Notes: generated from the sequence alone by a model not told the origin. Shown: positions 47,543 to 57,711, counted from the first letter of the stretch. The stretch is DNA of 64,000 nt from CAIWHR01 sp963811685 (GCA_963811685.1 CAWESK010000021.1:202556-266555), one strand, 5' to 3'. A program made the numbers and translations.

Positions 47543-47665
47543 GTTAGCAAAAATGCGAACGGCGAACGGCGTACAGAAACGCACGGAATCGGCCCTAATG
47601 TGGCCCCGATTCGGCCGAACGACTAATGGGCGCCTCCGTTCGTAGGAGGTAGCATTTTTGCTAAC
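47543..47665. repeat. 123-bp element bounded by a perfect 14-bp inverted repeat (copy A)
   Basis: GTTAGCAAAAATGC at 47543-47556 and its exact complement GCATTTTTGCTAAC at 47652-47665 enclose 95 bp. Inside are a second hairpin (GAATCGG at 47586-47592 and CCGATTC further on) and the palindrome TTCGGCCGAA. The right arm begins four bases after AGGAGG and ends 28 bases before the HTH start codon. The layout would fit either a paired operator for the HTH protein or a small terminal-repeat (MITE-like) element. No target-site duplication was seen. Confidence 0.75.
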
Positions 47666-47693
47666 TATCCGGCGCAGCGCCTAAAGCTCTGCC

Positions 47694-47996
47694 ATGCGCG
47701 AGCCCTCCCAAGTTCTGGCCGGTAACCTCGCTTCACTCACCGAAGGGCGCAAGAAACGGCATACGCGTGCGCTCACGACTGATCGCACATTGCGGGCACT
47801 GGTTGCCGATCTCGTAGCCGCACGGGTCGCCGCGGGAATGACTCAGGAGGAAGTCGCCGCAAGGATGTGGACGACCAAGAGCGTCGTGTCGCGTCTGGAG
47901 AGCGGCGTGCGCACTCGCCCGACGCTAACCACCATCGAGAGATATGCGGTCGCCGTGGGTGCTACGGTCGAAATCCGCGTGCGTATAAGCCGGTAG
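47694..47996 (+). CDS. XRE-family HTH protein, copy A
   Basis: A 100-residue protein starting MREPSQVLAGNLASLTEGRKKRHTRALTTDRTL. The HTH is at about residues 47-75 (AAGMTQEEVAARMWTTKSVVSRLESG) and is followed by TRPTLTTIERYAVAVGATVEIRV, as in HigA-type antitoxins and their relatives. No toxin gene accompanies it. It is nearly identical to the protein at 56152 (about 90 percent). The conserved upstream inverted repeat is a likely binding site. Confidence 0.85.
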   Translation: MREPSQVLAGNLASLTEGRKKRHTRALTTDRTLRALVADLVAARVAAGMTQEEVAARMWTTKSVVSRLESGVRTRPTLTTIERYAVAVGATVEIRVRISR

Positions 47997-48009
47997 CTCC
48001 GACGCGCGA

Positions 48010-48113
48010 GGGCTGACCGATCTCGCGTTTACGTGGGGCGGCGCTTTTCGCGAGACCGAGCCCTAGGCCAGCGGGAAGATCGCGCGCTTCTACATCGCGC
48101 AGACGGGCACCAA
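48010..48113 (+). pseudogene. 104-bp ghost of the NUDIX hydrolase gene
   Basis: This stretch matches 51547-51650, inside the intact NUDIX gene, at about 90 percent. In frame it reads GLTDLAFTWGGAFRETEP, a stop in place of Y, then ASGKIARFYIAQTGTK, against GLTDLAFSWGHDFRETEPY and AGGKIARFYMAQTGTE. It lacks the NUDIX box and both ends. It starts 14 bases after the XRE stop. The rest of the gap up to 48255 has no gene. Confidence 0.85.
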
Positions 48114-48255
48114 GCGCTGCAGACCGAGGTACGGAAGCACCAAACCCTTCGCCTACGCTATTACCAACTCGGGCTACGGTCAATTCCGCTTGCCGTTAGC
48201 TTGTTCCGCCGCCCTCCGGATACACTTCTGCGGAACGTACGCATCGGAGCCGCCG

Positions 48256-50230
<1,975 letters not shown>

Positions 50231-50410
50231 GGGGTATGCGTACAGCTTCAGGCCCGCAGCGACCGGTTCCCCCATCGAGCCCAGAGAGCGCTGGTCTTCA
50301 CGCGCAACCTTGGCGAAGAAAGATCCCCTGCTCGAAAGTATGACAATAGCATTGCGTTCACAGGCATTTAGCGCTAGCCTTTAAAGCCCTTCCTCACGAT
50401 AGGACTGACC

Positions 50411-50954
50411 ATGGCCCTCTTCAAAGAGAATACGGCCCCCGCGCGGCCGACCCCCCTGCCCCCCTTCCCCGAAGCCAAGGAACCGGCCCGGTACGACGCC
50501 CCGCCGAAGCCCGAGGCGGTCAACAGTCCCGCCGCCGCTCCGCCCGCACCCGCGACAGCGCGCCGAACCTGCCGCGCAGCGGAAGGAATCGTTGATCGCG
50601 GCCGATATCACCATCGAAGGCAAGATCGAAGGCGGCGGCAGTGTGCGCATCGCCGGCAACTTCAAGGGCGATGTCAACGTCCAGGGCGACCTCACCATCG
50701 AGTCCGGCGCCAAGCTGAGCGGCAGCGTGCGCGCCGACAACGTCACGATCGCCGGCGAGCTGGAAGGCAACGTCGAGGAGGCCACGCGCGTCGAATTGAC
50801 GCAGAGCGCGGTGGTGATCGGCGACGTGAAGGGCGACACGCTGACCGTCGTGTCCGGCGCTCGCATGCGCGGTCACGCCGAATTCGGCTGGGGCGACGAG
50901 AAGAGCCCGAAAGCAGGCACGGGCAGCAACGTCGTGGGGCGCCCCGTCAGCTAA
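50411..50954 (+). CDS. Bactofilin (one frameshift)
   Basis: About 181 codons. A proline-rich N-terminal region (MALFKENTAPARPTPLPPFP) leads, after a shift near 50560, into the bactofilin beta-helix: LIAADITIEGKIEGGGSVRIAGNFKGDVNVQGDLTIESGAKLSGSV, then ADNVTIAGELEGNVEEATRVELTQSAVVIGDVKGDTLTV. Bactofilins polymerise into filaments at the inner membrane and shape cells or position other proteins. The stop shares a base with the next start (TAATG), so the following gene is coupled to it. Confidence 0.88.
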
Positions 50955-51325
50955 TGAACCCCGTGCACCCGGGCGACCCGGGAGCGACCCGCCAGTGTCC
51001 GCACTGCCGGGAGACCATCCTCGAAAGCGCGATGGTCTGCCCGCAGTGCCGGCATCACCTGCGTTACGGCGCGAGCACCGAGGCGCCCCCAGCGCCGGCG
51101 CTCACGCCGTTATTGATCGAAGGCAACATCCGGCACCCTCCCGACGCGGAGCCGTGGGAGTACACCGTCGTCGTGATCATCCGTAACGATCTTGGCGTCG
51201 AGATCGCACGCAAGCTGATCGGCGTCGGCGCGATCACCGCAAACGAGCAGCGCAGTTTCACGCTGTCGGTCGAAGCCGTGCCCACCAAAGGAAGACCTCC
51301 CGGAAAAGGCGGGACGCGGCACTGA
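50954..51325 (+). CDS. Zinc-ribbon protein coupled to bactofilin
   Basis: A 123-residue protein with an N-terminal zinc ribbon, CPHCRETILESAMVCPQCRHHLRYG (residues 15-39), a short linker and a C-terminal beta-domain with YTVVVIIRNDLGVEIARKLIGVGAI and RSFTLSVEAVPTK. I do not recognise a named family for the second domain. The start overlaps the bactofilin stop by one base, so it may bind or modulate the filament. Confidence 0.75.
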   Translation: MNPVHPGDPGATRQCPHCRETILESAMVCPQCRHHLRYGASTEAPPAPALTPLLIEGNIRHPPDAEPWEYTVVVIIRNDLGVEIARKLIGVGAITANEQRSFTLSVEAVPTKGRPPGKGGTRH

Positions 51326-51367
51326 GCGGTTCGCATCCCCTCAGGCGAGCACCACGGGGCACCGCGA

Positions 51368-51829
51368 TTGACGAACGCCGACCCGATCCGCAAACGCTCC
51401 GCCGGGATCGTCGTCTTGCGACGCGTCCCGGACGGCTGGCGATTGCTCCTCCTCCGCGCGTTTCGCAACTGGGACTTTCCCAAGGGGCGCATCGAGGTGG
51501 GAGAGGATCCCCTGGACGCGGCCCTTCGCGAGACGCGCGAGGAAACGGGGCTCACCGATCTCGCGTTTTCGTGGGGCCACGATTTTCGCGAGACCGAGCC
51601 CTACGCCGGCGGGAAGATCGCGCGCTTTTACATGGCGCAGACGGGCACCGAGTCCATCGAATTACCGGTGAACCCCGAGCTCGGCCGACCCGAGCACCAC
51701 GAGTGGCGCTGGACGAGCTTCGACGAGGCGCGCGAGCTCGTCGCGCCGCGATTGCGGTTCATCGTCGATTGGGCGGAATCCGTGGTGGTCCGTGCCGGGC
51801 GCGTGCGTTCAGAGGGCACGGACCTCTAG
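51368..51829 (+). CDS. NUDIX hydrolase
   Basis: A 153-residue protein with the full NUDIX box (G-x5-E-x7-REUxEExGU) in GRIEVGEDPLDAALRETREE followed by TGLTDL. The N-terminus RSAGIVVLRRVPDGWRLLLLRAFRNWDFPKG is of the diadenosine-polyphosphate/bis(5'-nucleosyl) hydrolase sort (WDFPKG). The start is a TTG at 51368. A damaged partial copy lies at 48010. Confidence 0.88.
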   Translation: MTNADPIRKRSAGIVVLRRVPDGWRLLLLRAFRNWDFPKGRIEVGEDPLDAALRETREETGLTDLAFSWGHDFRETEPYAGGKIARFYMAQTGTESIELPVNPELGRPEHHEWRWTSFDEARELVAPRLRFIVDWAESVVVRAGRVRSEGTDL

Positions 51830-51866
51830 AGCGAGATCCAGCAGCCGCTGACGTCGGGCTTGATTC

Positions 51867-52319
51867 TCAGCCTTTTGGAACTCGATCGCCGATCCAGTAA
51901 CGCGGTCCTGGTCCGTTCCGCGCGGCGCGGTCGGCCGGATTGGCGAACTGGCACCGCTCGAGCGACAGGCAGCCGCAGCCGATGCACTCGGTCAGTCCCG
52001 ATTTGAGGCGCTGCAGTTCGGCGATGCGTTCGTCGATGCGTGAAGCCCACGCGTTCGAAAGGCGCGCCCAGTCGCGGCCGGTCGGCGTGCGCTGAGCCGG
52101 CAGCTTGGCGAGCTCGGCCCCGATCTCGTCCAGAGACAAGCCCACGCGCTGGGCGAAGACGATGAACGCGATGCGGCGGAGCGCTGCGCGCGGGAAGCGC
52201 CGGTGGCCGGCGCCCGAGCGCTCCGATTTGATCAGGCCGCGCGCCTCGTAGAAGCGAAGCGCCGACGATGCGACGCCGCTCCGGCGTGAAATCTCCTGAA
52301 TTGTCAGCAGGTTGTCCAT
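51867..52319 (-). CDS. soxR: Redox-sensitive MerR-type regulator SoxR
   Basis: A 150-residue MerR-family protein: MDNLLTIQEISRRSGVASSALRFYEARGLI (winged HTH), dimerisation helix, then the SoxR 2Fe-2S motif C-x2-C-x-C-x5-C in ECIGCGCLSLERCQ, and the tail RYWIGDRVPKG. SoxR senses redox-cycling agents by oxidation of its cluster. It is divergent from the SDR gene; the promoter facing the SDR gene has the stretched spacer SoxR needs. Confidence 0.93.
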   Translation of the reverse strand: MDNLLTIQEISRRSGVASSALRFYEARGLIKSERSGAGHRRFPRAALRRIAFIVFAQRVGLSLDEIGAELAKLPAQRTPTGRDWARLSNAWASRIDERIAELQRLKSGLTECIGCGCLSLERCQFANPADRAARNGPGPRYWIGDRVPKG

Positions 52320-52344
52320 TCCCGTAATTTAGCGCATTCGGCGC

Positions 52345-52375
52345 TTGACTTCAAGTTTACTTTAACTTGTAGAGT
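52345..52375 (+). promoter_or_regulatory. MerR/SoxR-type promoter for the SDR-QueA-like operon
   Basis: -35 TTGACT (52345-52350), a 19-base spacer (52351-52369), -10 TAGAGT (52370-52375). The spacer holds a dyad: CTTCAAGTT and AACTTGTAG separated by TACTTT (52349-52372). A 19-base spacer with a centred dyad is the mark of promoters that MerR-family proteins, including SoxR, open by twisting DNA. The RNA would start at or just before the ATG at 52383, so the message could be leaderless. Confidence 0.75.
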
Positions 52376-52382
52376 GGCGCTC

Positions 52383-53087
52383 ATGAACCCTACCGACCTC
52401 ATGAACCACACCAGAGTCGCCATCACCGGTGGCACCAGTGGCCTCGGCCTTGCGCTCGTGCACGAGCTGCACCGACGCGGCGCCCGTGTCGCCTTCGTTG
52501 CGCGCACCCGCGAGCGCGTCGACCAGGTTGCCCGCGACCATCCAGGAACGCATGGCATCGTGGGCGACGTCGCGCGGAAGGAGGATATTCATCGCGTCGC
52601 CCTCCAGATCAGCGCCGCCCTCGGCGGGCTCGACGTGCTCGTCAACAACGCCTCGAGCCTCGGGCCGACGCCGCTCGCGCTCCTCGCCGACACCGAGTGC
52701 GAAGACGTAGCACTCGCGCTCGAGACCAACGTCCTCGGTCCATTCCGCCTCACCAAGGCGCTGCTCGGCGCGTTGACCGCCTCCGCCCGCGAAGGCCGCG
52801 GCGCAGTCGTCGTCAACATATCGAGCGATGCGGCGATCAACGCCTACGCGCAGTGGGGCGCCTATGGCGCGTCGAAGGCGGCGCTGCGTCACATGAGCGC
52901 CATCTGGGGCGAGGAGCTCGCTGCCGAGGGCGTGCGCTTCCTGTCGCTCGACCCAGGCGACATGGACACGCCGCTGCACGCACTCGCCGTGCCCGGCGCC
53001 GATCCGGCGACGCTCAAGCGGCCGGAAATGGCCGCGCGCGAGATCGCCGACGCCATCTCGGCGGTATTGGTAAGGGAGCCCGCATGA
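52383..53087 (+). CDS. Short-chain dehydrogenase/reductase
   Basis: About 234 residues. NAD(P) loop ITGGTSGLGLALV, then DVLVNNASSLG (NNAS for NNAG), and the catalytic S and Y-x3-K in NISSDAAINAYAQWGAYGASKAALRH. The start is ATG 52383 or ATG 52401 (MNHTRVAITGG); the promoter position favours a very short leader or the second ATG. It is coupled to the QueA-like gene (ATGA overlap) and faces soxR, so it is probably induced by oxidative stress. Confidence 0.85.
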   Translation: MNPTDLMNHTRVAITGGTSGLGLALVHELHRRGARVAFVARTRERVDQVARDHPGTHGIVGDVARKEDIHRVALQISAALGGLDVLVNNASSLGPTPLALLADTECEDVALALETNVLGPFRLTKALLGALTASAREGRGAVVVNISSDAAINAYAQWGAYGASKAALRHMSAIWGEELAAEGVRFLSLDPGDMDTPLHALAVPGADPATLKRPEMAAREIADAISAVLVREPA

Positions 53088-54119
53088 TCGCCGCTGCCCA
53101 CCCGATCCAGCGGCCTCTAGACGCACGCCTGCTGGTCATCGATCGGAACGGCGCGATTGCGCACGCCACGCGCTCGAGCCTGGCGGATTTTCTGCAGCCG
53201 GGCGATCTCGTTATCGCGAACGATGCAGCGACCCTGCCCGCAAGCTTGCACGGCGTCCATCTGCCAAGCGGAGCGCCCATCGAAGTGCGGCTTGCCGGTC
53301 GTTCGTCTTTCGCGCCCGAAGACCTGCGGTTCTCTGCCGTGGTGTTCGGCGCCGGCGATTGGCGTACGCGCACCGAAGAGCGTCCACCCTCTCCGCCGCT
53401 CGCGCTCGGCGATCGCCTCGCGCTCGGGCCTCTTGTCGGAACCGTCGACGGCGTGCTCGGGCACCCACGGCTCGTCGCGCTGAACTTTCGACGGCCCAGC
53501 CGATACGGTGTGGGCCGGTATAGCGCAGCACGGCCGGCCGATTCAGTACGCCTACCTCGACCGAACTCTCGCATTGTGGGACGTATGGACGCCGATTGCC
53601 GCTCTTCCGGTGGCCTTCGAGGCGCCTTCGGCGAGCTTCGCGCTCGACTGGCGATTCCTTGGCACGCTACGTGGCCGCGGAGTGGAATTCGTCACCATCA
53701 CCCTTGCGGCAGGCATCTCGTCTACCGGAGATCCCGCGCTCGACGAGCGCTTGCCGTTCGACGAGCCTTATCGCGTTCCCGTGAGCACCGCGGAAGCCAT
53801 TCGTCGGGCAAGGACGAGAGGCGGCCGCATCGTCGCAGTGGGGACGACGGTCGTTCGCGCCCTAGTACATTCCGGGGGCCGTGCCGGCGAAGGCGTCGCC
53901 GATCAACGGATCGGCGCGGGCACGCGTCTGCGCGCGGTCGATGCGATGCTTTCCGGGACGCACGCGCCCCACGAGAGCCACTATCAGGTGCTGCGCGCGT
54001 TTCAACGCGACGACGTGCTCGCTCGGGCCGAGGTGGCGCTGGAAACGTCGAACTACCGCACCCACGAGTTCGGTGACTCGGTCCTGATTTTCTCGCATCA
54101 AAACGCCTTACGGGGATGA
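53084..54119 (+). CDS. QueA-like S-adenosylmethionine:tRNA ribosyltransferase-isomerase paralogue (one frameshift)
   Basis: About 345 codons. FLQPGDLVIANDAATLPASLHGV, then (after a shift near 53490) GRPIQYAYLDRTLALWDVWTPIA, ITLAAGISSTGDPALDERLPFDEPYRV, GGRIVAVGTTVVRALVHSG and GTHAPHESHYQVLRAF. This is the QueA fold, which transfers ribose from SAM to 7-aminomethyl-7-deazaguanine in tRNA. The usual queA is next to tgt; here it is with an SDR gene under a SoxR-type promoter, so a second copy with another role is possible. The start overlaps the SDR stop (ATGA). Confidence 0.82.
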
Positions 54120-54499
54120 CGTCGGCGCGTCTTCAGGCGGGAGAGAGCGCGAGCGGGTCGCGCTTTAGCGAGTAAGACCCGCGGGTCCCCGTCCAGCGAA
54201 CGCCTCAGACCAGCGACGGGATCCGCCGAGAGCATCTCGACCAGGTCGGTCAGCACCTCGCCGCATCCGTGCTCGACCTTCAGCGTGAACAGGTGATCGG
54301 CGCGCGCGCGGCCGCGATTGGTCGCGTGCGCGTGTTCGTATAACCGGTAACCCTGCGCGAGGAAACACGCTTTCCAGGCGTGCGATCTAAACCGCGCATC
54401 CACGTCTTCGTTTACTGGATCCCGCGGAATCACGCTTTTGGATAGGCCATTCGGCCGGTCCAACCGTATACCAACTTTGGCCGTCTGCCCAATAGGCAT
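54098..54499 (-). CDS. Doubtful hypothetical protein
   Basis: An open frame of 133 codons from ATG 54499 (MPIGQTAKVGIRLDRPNGLSKS) with a fairly balanced composition, e.g. SHAWKACFLAQGYRLYEHAHATN and DHLFTLKVEHGCGEVLTDLVEML. It overlaps the QueA-like 3' end by 22 bases. No family recognised and no clear ribosome site. If it is not a gene, 54120-54559 is an empty 440-bp gap. Confidence 0.35.
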   Translation of the reverse strand: MPIGQTAKVGIRLDRPNGLSKSVIPRDPVNEDVDARFRSHAWKACFLAQGYRLYEHAHATNRGRARADHLFTLKVEHGCGEVLTDLVEMLSADPVAGLRRSLDGDPRVLLAKARPARALSRLKTRRRHPRKAF

Positions 54500-54559
54500 T
54501 GACACGCCATCTCGCGACACTCGGATCGACCGTGCGACAGCACGACGGGGGAGAACCAA

Positions 54560-55919
54560 ATGTCGATCATGAAAATTGCGAGCGCTCATTCTGCGGTGCT
54601 GATTCGCACAAGTTGGTTGAAGGCTCCAGTTATTGCCTTTGCTTTGGCGTTGGCAATCGTATCAGGCGCTGTCTCGGCTGGAGATAACTCACCCGGTCCG
54701 TGGGGCATCGATGACCCAAGCATTCAATCCGGTGTGCTGCGCACCGAGTTCGACGATCCGCACGCCGGGACTGCAGCGCGGCCGCTACTGGTTGATTGCG
54801 AAGCCTCGGTCAACCCTGCCCTGTGCGCAGATATCAGTGCGGTGTTTCGCGAATCGAACAGCTACACGAGTCGGTCCGGACAGGCGTCGTATTGGATGCT
54901 TACCGTCAATAACGACAAATCGTTCGTCGAACGTTGTCAGGAGGGCGGGCCTCCGGATCAATCTATACCGGTCAGCGCTCCGGGCGCTGGGACTTGCTGG
55001 TGTCGGCGTGTTTTCAGGCGCGACCGGGAACGTTGTCCACCTCGACGTCAACCAGAGGGATTTTCCGAATCCCTGCGGCGTGTTCGCAGCGCCGTTTGTT
55101 GGGTTTGGCGCCTACTGGGGTCGCGGCAACTCGACGCCGATCGGGTATCTCAACGCCGAAGGAACGGTAACGGCTTTCAGCTCCCGTCTGATTGGATACT
55201 CGAATGACGAAGGGTTCGTGTATGCCCGGCATTATGTATACGCGGTCGCGACATGGGGGGGAACTCGCCATATGGTCTTCGTCGACCTCTTCGGAGTGGA
55301 TGGAGATGGGCGCGGCAGCCTTGAAGTGCCAGAGGATAACGGCGTGGCCAGCGACTGGAAATGGCCTTATCTCGACTCCTGGTACTTCCCGGGCGCCAGG
55401 GTTGCGGTGTTTGCCCCATGGGCTGTCGGAGTCTCCATGCTTCAAGAGGGCGCTGAACAGCGCTACGTAGTCGACTGGCAGCGCCTGTTCAAGAAGGCTT
55501 GGCCCGACATGCCGACGACTCCGATACCCATCGAGTGCGTCGCGTTTGCCAACGAAGTCGTAGGACACGTACACCTGCACACTACGGTGAGCGAGGTGCG
55601 TCAGATGTCCGCGCTGCCGGGAACGCCCACTGTGACGCTCGCTGTCAACGGAGGCGCGCGCGCCGAAGTCGAGCCAGGCGAGCAACTGCATTATGCCTGG
55701 AACACCGAGAATGTTGTCTCGGTCTTCTCCTCGTGGAGCACCGAAGACCCCCGTTGCGGTCTTGGTCAGACTTCGGGAATCTGGCAGGCGAACAGCCCGT
55801 CAGGCTCCTATGTGCCACCGCCTGACGCCCTCCAATCGGGATGTAGCTACAGCATCGTCGTCACCGGCTATTCGTTCAATGGTGTCGCGAAGGACGGCGT
55901 TACCCTCATCGTGCGGTGA
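54560..55919 (+). CDS. Secreted protein of unknown function (one frameshift)
   Basis: About 453 codons, starting MSIMKIASAHSAVLIRTSWLK with a signal peptide ending near IVSGAVSAGD. The body is rich in G, Y, W and V (VHLDVNQRDFPNPCGVFAAPFVGFGAYWG, ARHYVYAVATWGGTRHMVFVDLFG, DSWYFPGARVAVFAPW), like an extracellular beta-sheet protein; the last 90 residues (TVTLAVNGGARAEVEPGEQLHYAW to YSFNGVAKDGVTLIV) look like an Ig-type domain. The frame shifts near 54970. Base composition is clearly less GC-rich than the core genes, which suggests transfer. No family recognised. Confidence 0.6.
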
Positions 55920-56002
55920 ATCATTTGCCCACTAGTTAGCGGCGTGGAGAAACAGACGGCTAATCGCTATCGATTCAATCGCCGGGGTCAAAATCGAGCA
56001 TG

Positions 56003-56125
56003 GTTAGCAAAATTGCGAACAGCGATCGGCGTTCAGAAACGCGCGTAACCGACCTTGGTTCGGCCCCAATTCGATCGAACGACCAATGGGCACCTCCGCT
56101 TGTAGGGGGTAGCATTTTTGCTACC
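56003..56125. repeat. 123-bp inverted-repeat element (copy B)
   Basis: GTTAGCAAAATTGC at 56003-56016 and GCATTTTTGCTACC at 56112-56125 pair at 12 of 14 positions and enclose 95 bp, the same size as copy A. The inner hairpin of copy A is not kept well here (ACCGACCTTGGTTCGGCC), but the outer arms and their distance to the start codon are. Confidence 0.7.
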
Positions 56126-56151
56126 TATCCTGCACAGCGCCCGCCTCCGCC

Positions 56152-56454
56152 ATGCACGAGCCCTCCCAGGTTCTGGCCCGTAACCTTGCTTCACTCCCGC
56201 AAGGGCGCAAGAAACGGCATACGCGTGCGCTCACCACTGATCGCACATTGCAGGCACTGGCGGCCGATCTCGTCGCTGCACGGGTCGCCGCGGGGATGAC
56301 GCAGGAGGAAGTCGCCGCGAGGATGTGGACGACGAGGAGCGTCGTGTCTCGTCTGGAGAGCGGCGTGCGCACGCGTCCGACGCTCACCACCATCGAGAGA
56401 TATGCGGTCGCCGTGGGTGCCACGGTCGAAATCCGCGTGCGGCTAAGGCGCTAG
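56152..56454 (+). CDS. XRE-family HTH protein, copy B
   Basis: A 100-residue protein, MHEPSQVLARNLASLPQGRKKRHTRALTTDRTL, HTH at AAGMTQEEVAARMWTTRSVVSRLESG, ending VRLRR. Differs from copy A at about ten positions, all outside the core of the HTH, so both probably recognise the same site and could cross-regulate. No toxin partner is adjacent. Confidence 0.85.
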   Translation: MHEPSQVLARNLASLPQGRKKRHTRALTTDRTLQALAADLVAARVAAGMTQEEVAARMWTTRSVVSRLESGVRTRPTLTTIERYAVAVGATVEIRVRLRR

Positions 56455-56487
56455 CTCGAGCTACGAAGGGAAGATCGGCGGGGTCGC

Positions 56488-56733
56488 TTAGTCAGCCGCA
56501 ACGCACCACACGGAGCGATCGTGGTCTGGGCGATTCAAGTATTTTTTCTTGAGTTGTTCCCGTAGTTCCCGAGCCTGAGAAACCTCCGCGGCCGACGCGA
56601 TGACCGGAACGTCAAGACTGGGATCGCCGACTGATGCGTGAGCCCTAGACGGAGGAGGCTGATTCGGATCCCCCGCTGGAGGCAACGTCGGTTCCGTTGC
56701 CTGCTGGGCCTGGGATGCTTTATTGCGCTGCAC
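56488..56733 (-). CDS. Small hydrophilic protein, unknown
   Basis: An 81-residue protein from a GTG start: QRNKASQAQQATEPTLPPAGDPN, a proline-rich middle, and a C-terminal helix AAEVSQARELREQLKKKYLNRP ending SVWCVAAD. Short proteobacterial proteins with an EL-R-x-L-x-x-x-Y-L helix and a terminal W-x-V-x-AD are known to me as unnamed conserved proteins. Coding-like composition. Its stop faces the XRE gene. Confidence 0.5.
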   Translation of the reverse strand: MQRNKASQAQQATEPTLPPAGDPNQPPPSRAHASVGDPSLDVPVIASAAEVSQARELREQLKKKYLNRPDHDRSVWCVAAD

Positions 56734-56942
56734 AAATCGATGCTAGAAGAGCCCTGCGGACGCGTCAATGATTCGTTGTGTTATCGCAACTCTTGCTGGC
56801 GTGTTGTCGTAAAGCTGCAACATTCGGCGCGGACGCCTCGCTCGGGATCGGCGACGCTTCGCTCGACAGGACATGAGATCGCGCGTGAAGGTGTGCGCGC
56901 ACTCCGGTATCATCCGATTGATTCTTTGCAGGAAAAGCCCCC

Positions 56943-57272
56943 ATGACCTGGTTTGACCATCATCACCGAAGCAAGAAGCTGGCGTCGGCCGCCAAGTCAT
57001 CGCAACGACAAGGCGATGAAGCGATGGCGCGGCGCTTGTTCACCCAGGCCGCGCAGGAAGCGGAACAAGCGCTCGCGCAGGTGTCCCGCGAAAAGCAGGT
57101 CACGCAGGGGGTCATCGCCATGTTCGCGGCTTCGATGTGGCGCCGAGCCCATCGATCCGATGAGGCCGCCCGCGTTGCACGCCTGATCCGCGGGGCACCC
57201 GACCTGTTTCCCGTCACCTTGGGCCCACTCGACGGCACTACGGCTGCAGGCACGCAACCCAAGCGCGGGTAA
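56943..57272 (+). CDS. Small helical protein, unknown
   Basis: A 109-residue protein, MTWFDHHHRSKKLASAAKSSQRQ, followed by DEAMARRLFTQAAQEAEQALAQV and TQGVIAMFAASMWRRAHRSDEAARVARLI. The helix pairs look like two to three TPR-like repeats. The ATG follows a GGAAAAG stretch. Convergent with the HigA-like gene. No named family. Confidence 0.6.
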   Translation: MTWFDHHHRSKKLASAAKSSQRQGDEAMARRLFTQAAQEAEQALAQVSREKQVTQGVIAMFAASMWRRAHRSDEAARVARLIRGAPDLFPVTLGPLDGTTAAGTQPKRG

Positions 57273-57320
57273 CTCTTCCTCAGCCTTCGTTAATTCCGCG
57301 ATCGGCTGGTGCGCGGCGCA

Positions 57321-57668
57321 TCAGAGCGCAGCCAGCCGTTCGACGGTATCCGGAAAGCGCCGCACCAGGCGGATCAGAAGCGCCGCTTGCGCGTTCGGCC
57401 TCGCGCGTCCTTGTTCCCAATTTTCGAGCGTGCGGACGTTTGTTCGGAGAAAGGCGGCAAATAACGCTCGGGAGATTTGGAGTTCCTCCCGAATGCGGAC
57501 CAGCTCCTTAGGTGTGACCGTTGGCGCCGGCTTGTATTCGATGGCGTGCGTCCGCAGCGTCCGCTTGCCCTGCCTCGCCTCGGCAAGGGCTGTCATGCCC
57601 TCGCTCAGCTCAGCGAACAGTTCTCGTCTGACCGGGCGCGTGGCCTTGACGCGTGCAGCAGCTCTCAT
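57321..57668 (-). CDS. HigA/NadS-like HTH antitoxin, apparently without a toxin
   Basis: A 115-residue protein. N-terminal half: RRELFAELSEGMTALAEARQGKRTLRTHAIEYKP; C-terminal HTH: TPKELVRIREELQISRALFAAFLRTNVRTLENWEQGRARPNAQAALLIRLV. This is the pattern of antitoxins that accompany RelE/HigB toxins and repress their own operon. No RelE-type frame lies within 240 bp upstream or 300 bp downstream on its strand. It has its own promoter with an overlapping dyad. Confidence 0.82.
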   Translation of the reverse strand: MRAAARVKATRPVRRELFAELSEGMTALAEARQGKRTLRTHAIEYKPAPTVTPKELVRIREELQISRALFAAFLRTNVRTLENWEQGRARPNAQAALLIRLVRRFPDTVERLAAL

Positions 57669-57711
57669 TGCTTTCTCCTCGCTTCGAGCTCGGCTTGACT
57701 AATCAGCCACG

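Larger units (their letters stand above)
47511..47996 (+). repeat. Duplicated regulatory/HTH module, copy A
   Basis: About 485 bp, from TCGATTCAAT to the end of the XRE gene, that recurs at 55970-56454 in the same orientation with roughly 85 percent identity by eye. It contains an inverted repeat element (47543-47665) and the HTH gene. The two copies are 8.5 kb apart, and the similarity stops at the HTH stop codon on the right. Confidence 0.85.
55970..56454 (+). repeat. Duplicated regulatory/HTH module, copy B
   Basis: The second copy of the module at 47511-47996, same orientation, from TCGATTCAAT through the XRE stop. The upstream 180 bp are about as conserved as the gene itself, which argues that the noncoding part is functional or that the duplication is recent. 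Confidence 0.85.

Noticed and set aside
47540..47626. A 28-codon frame (MVSKNANGERRTE...) inside the inverted-repeat element as a leader or toxin peptide
   Set aside because: In copy B the frame changes sequence and end point, and there is no ribosome site, so the conservation is at DNA level.
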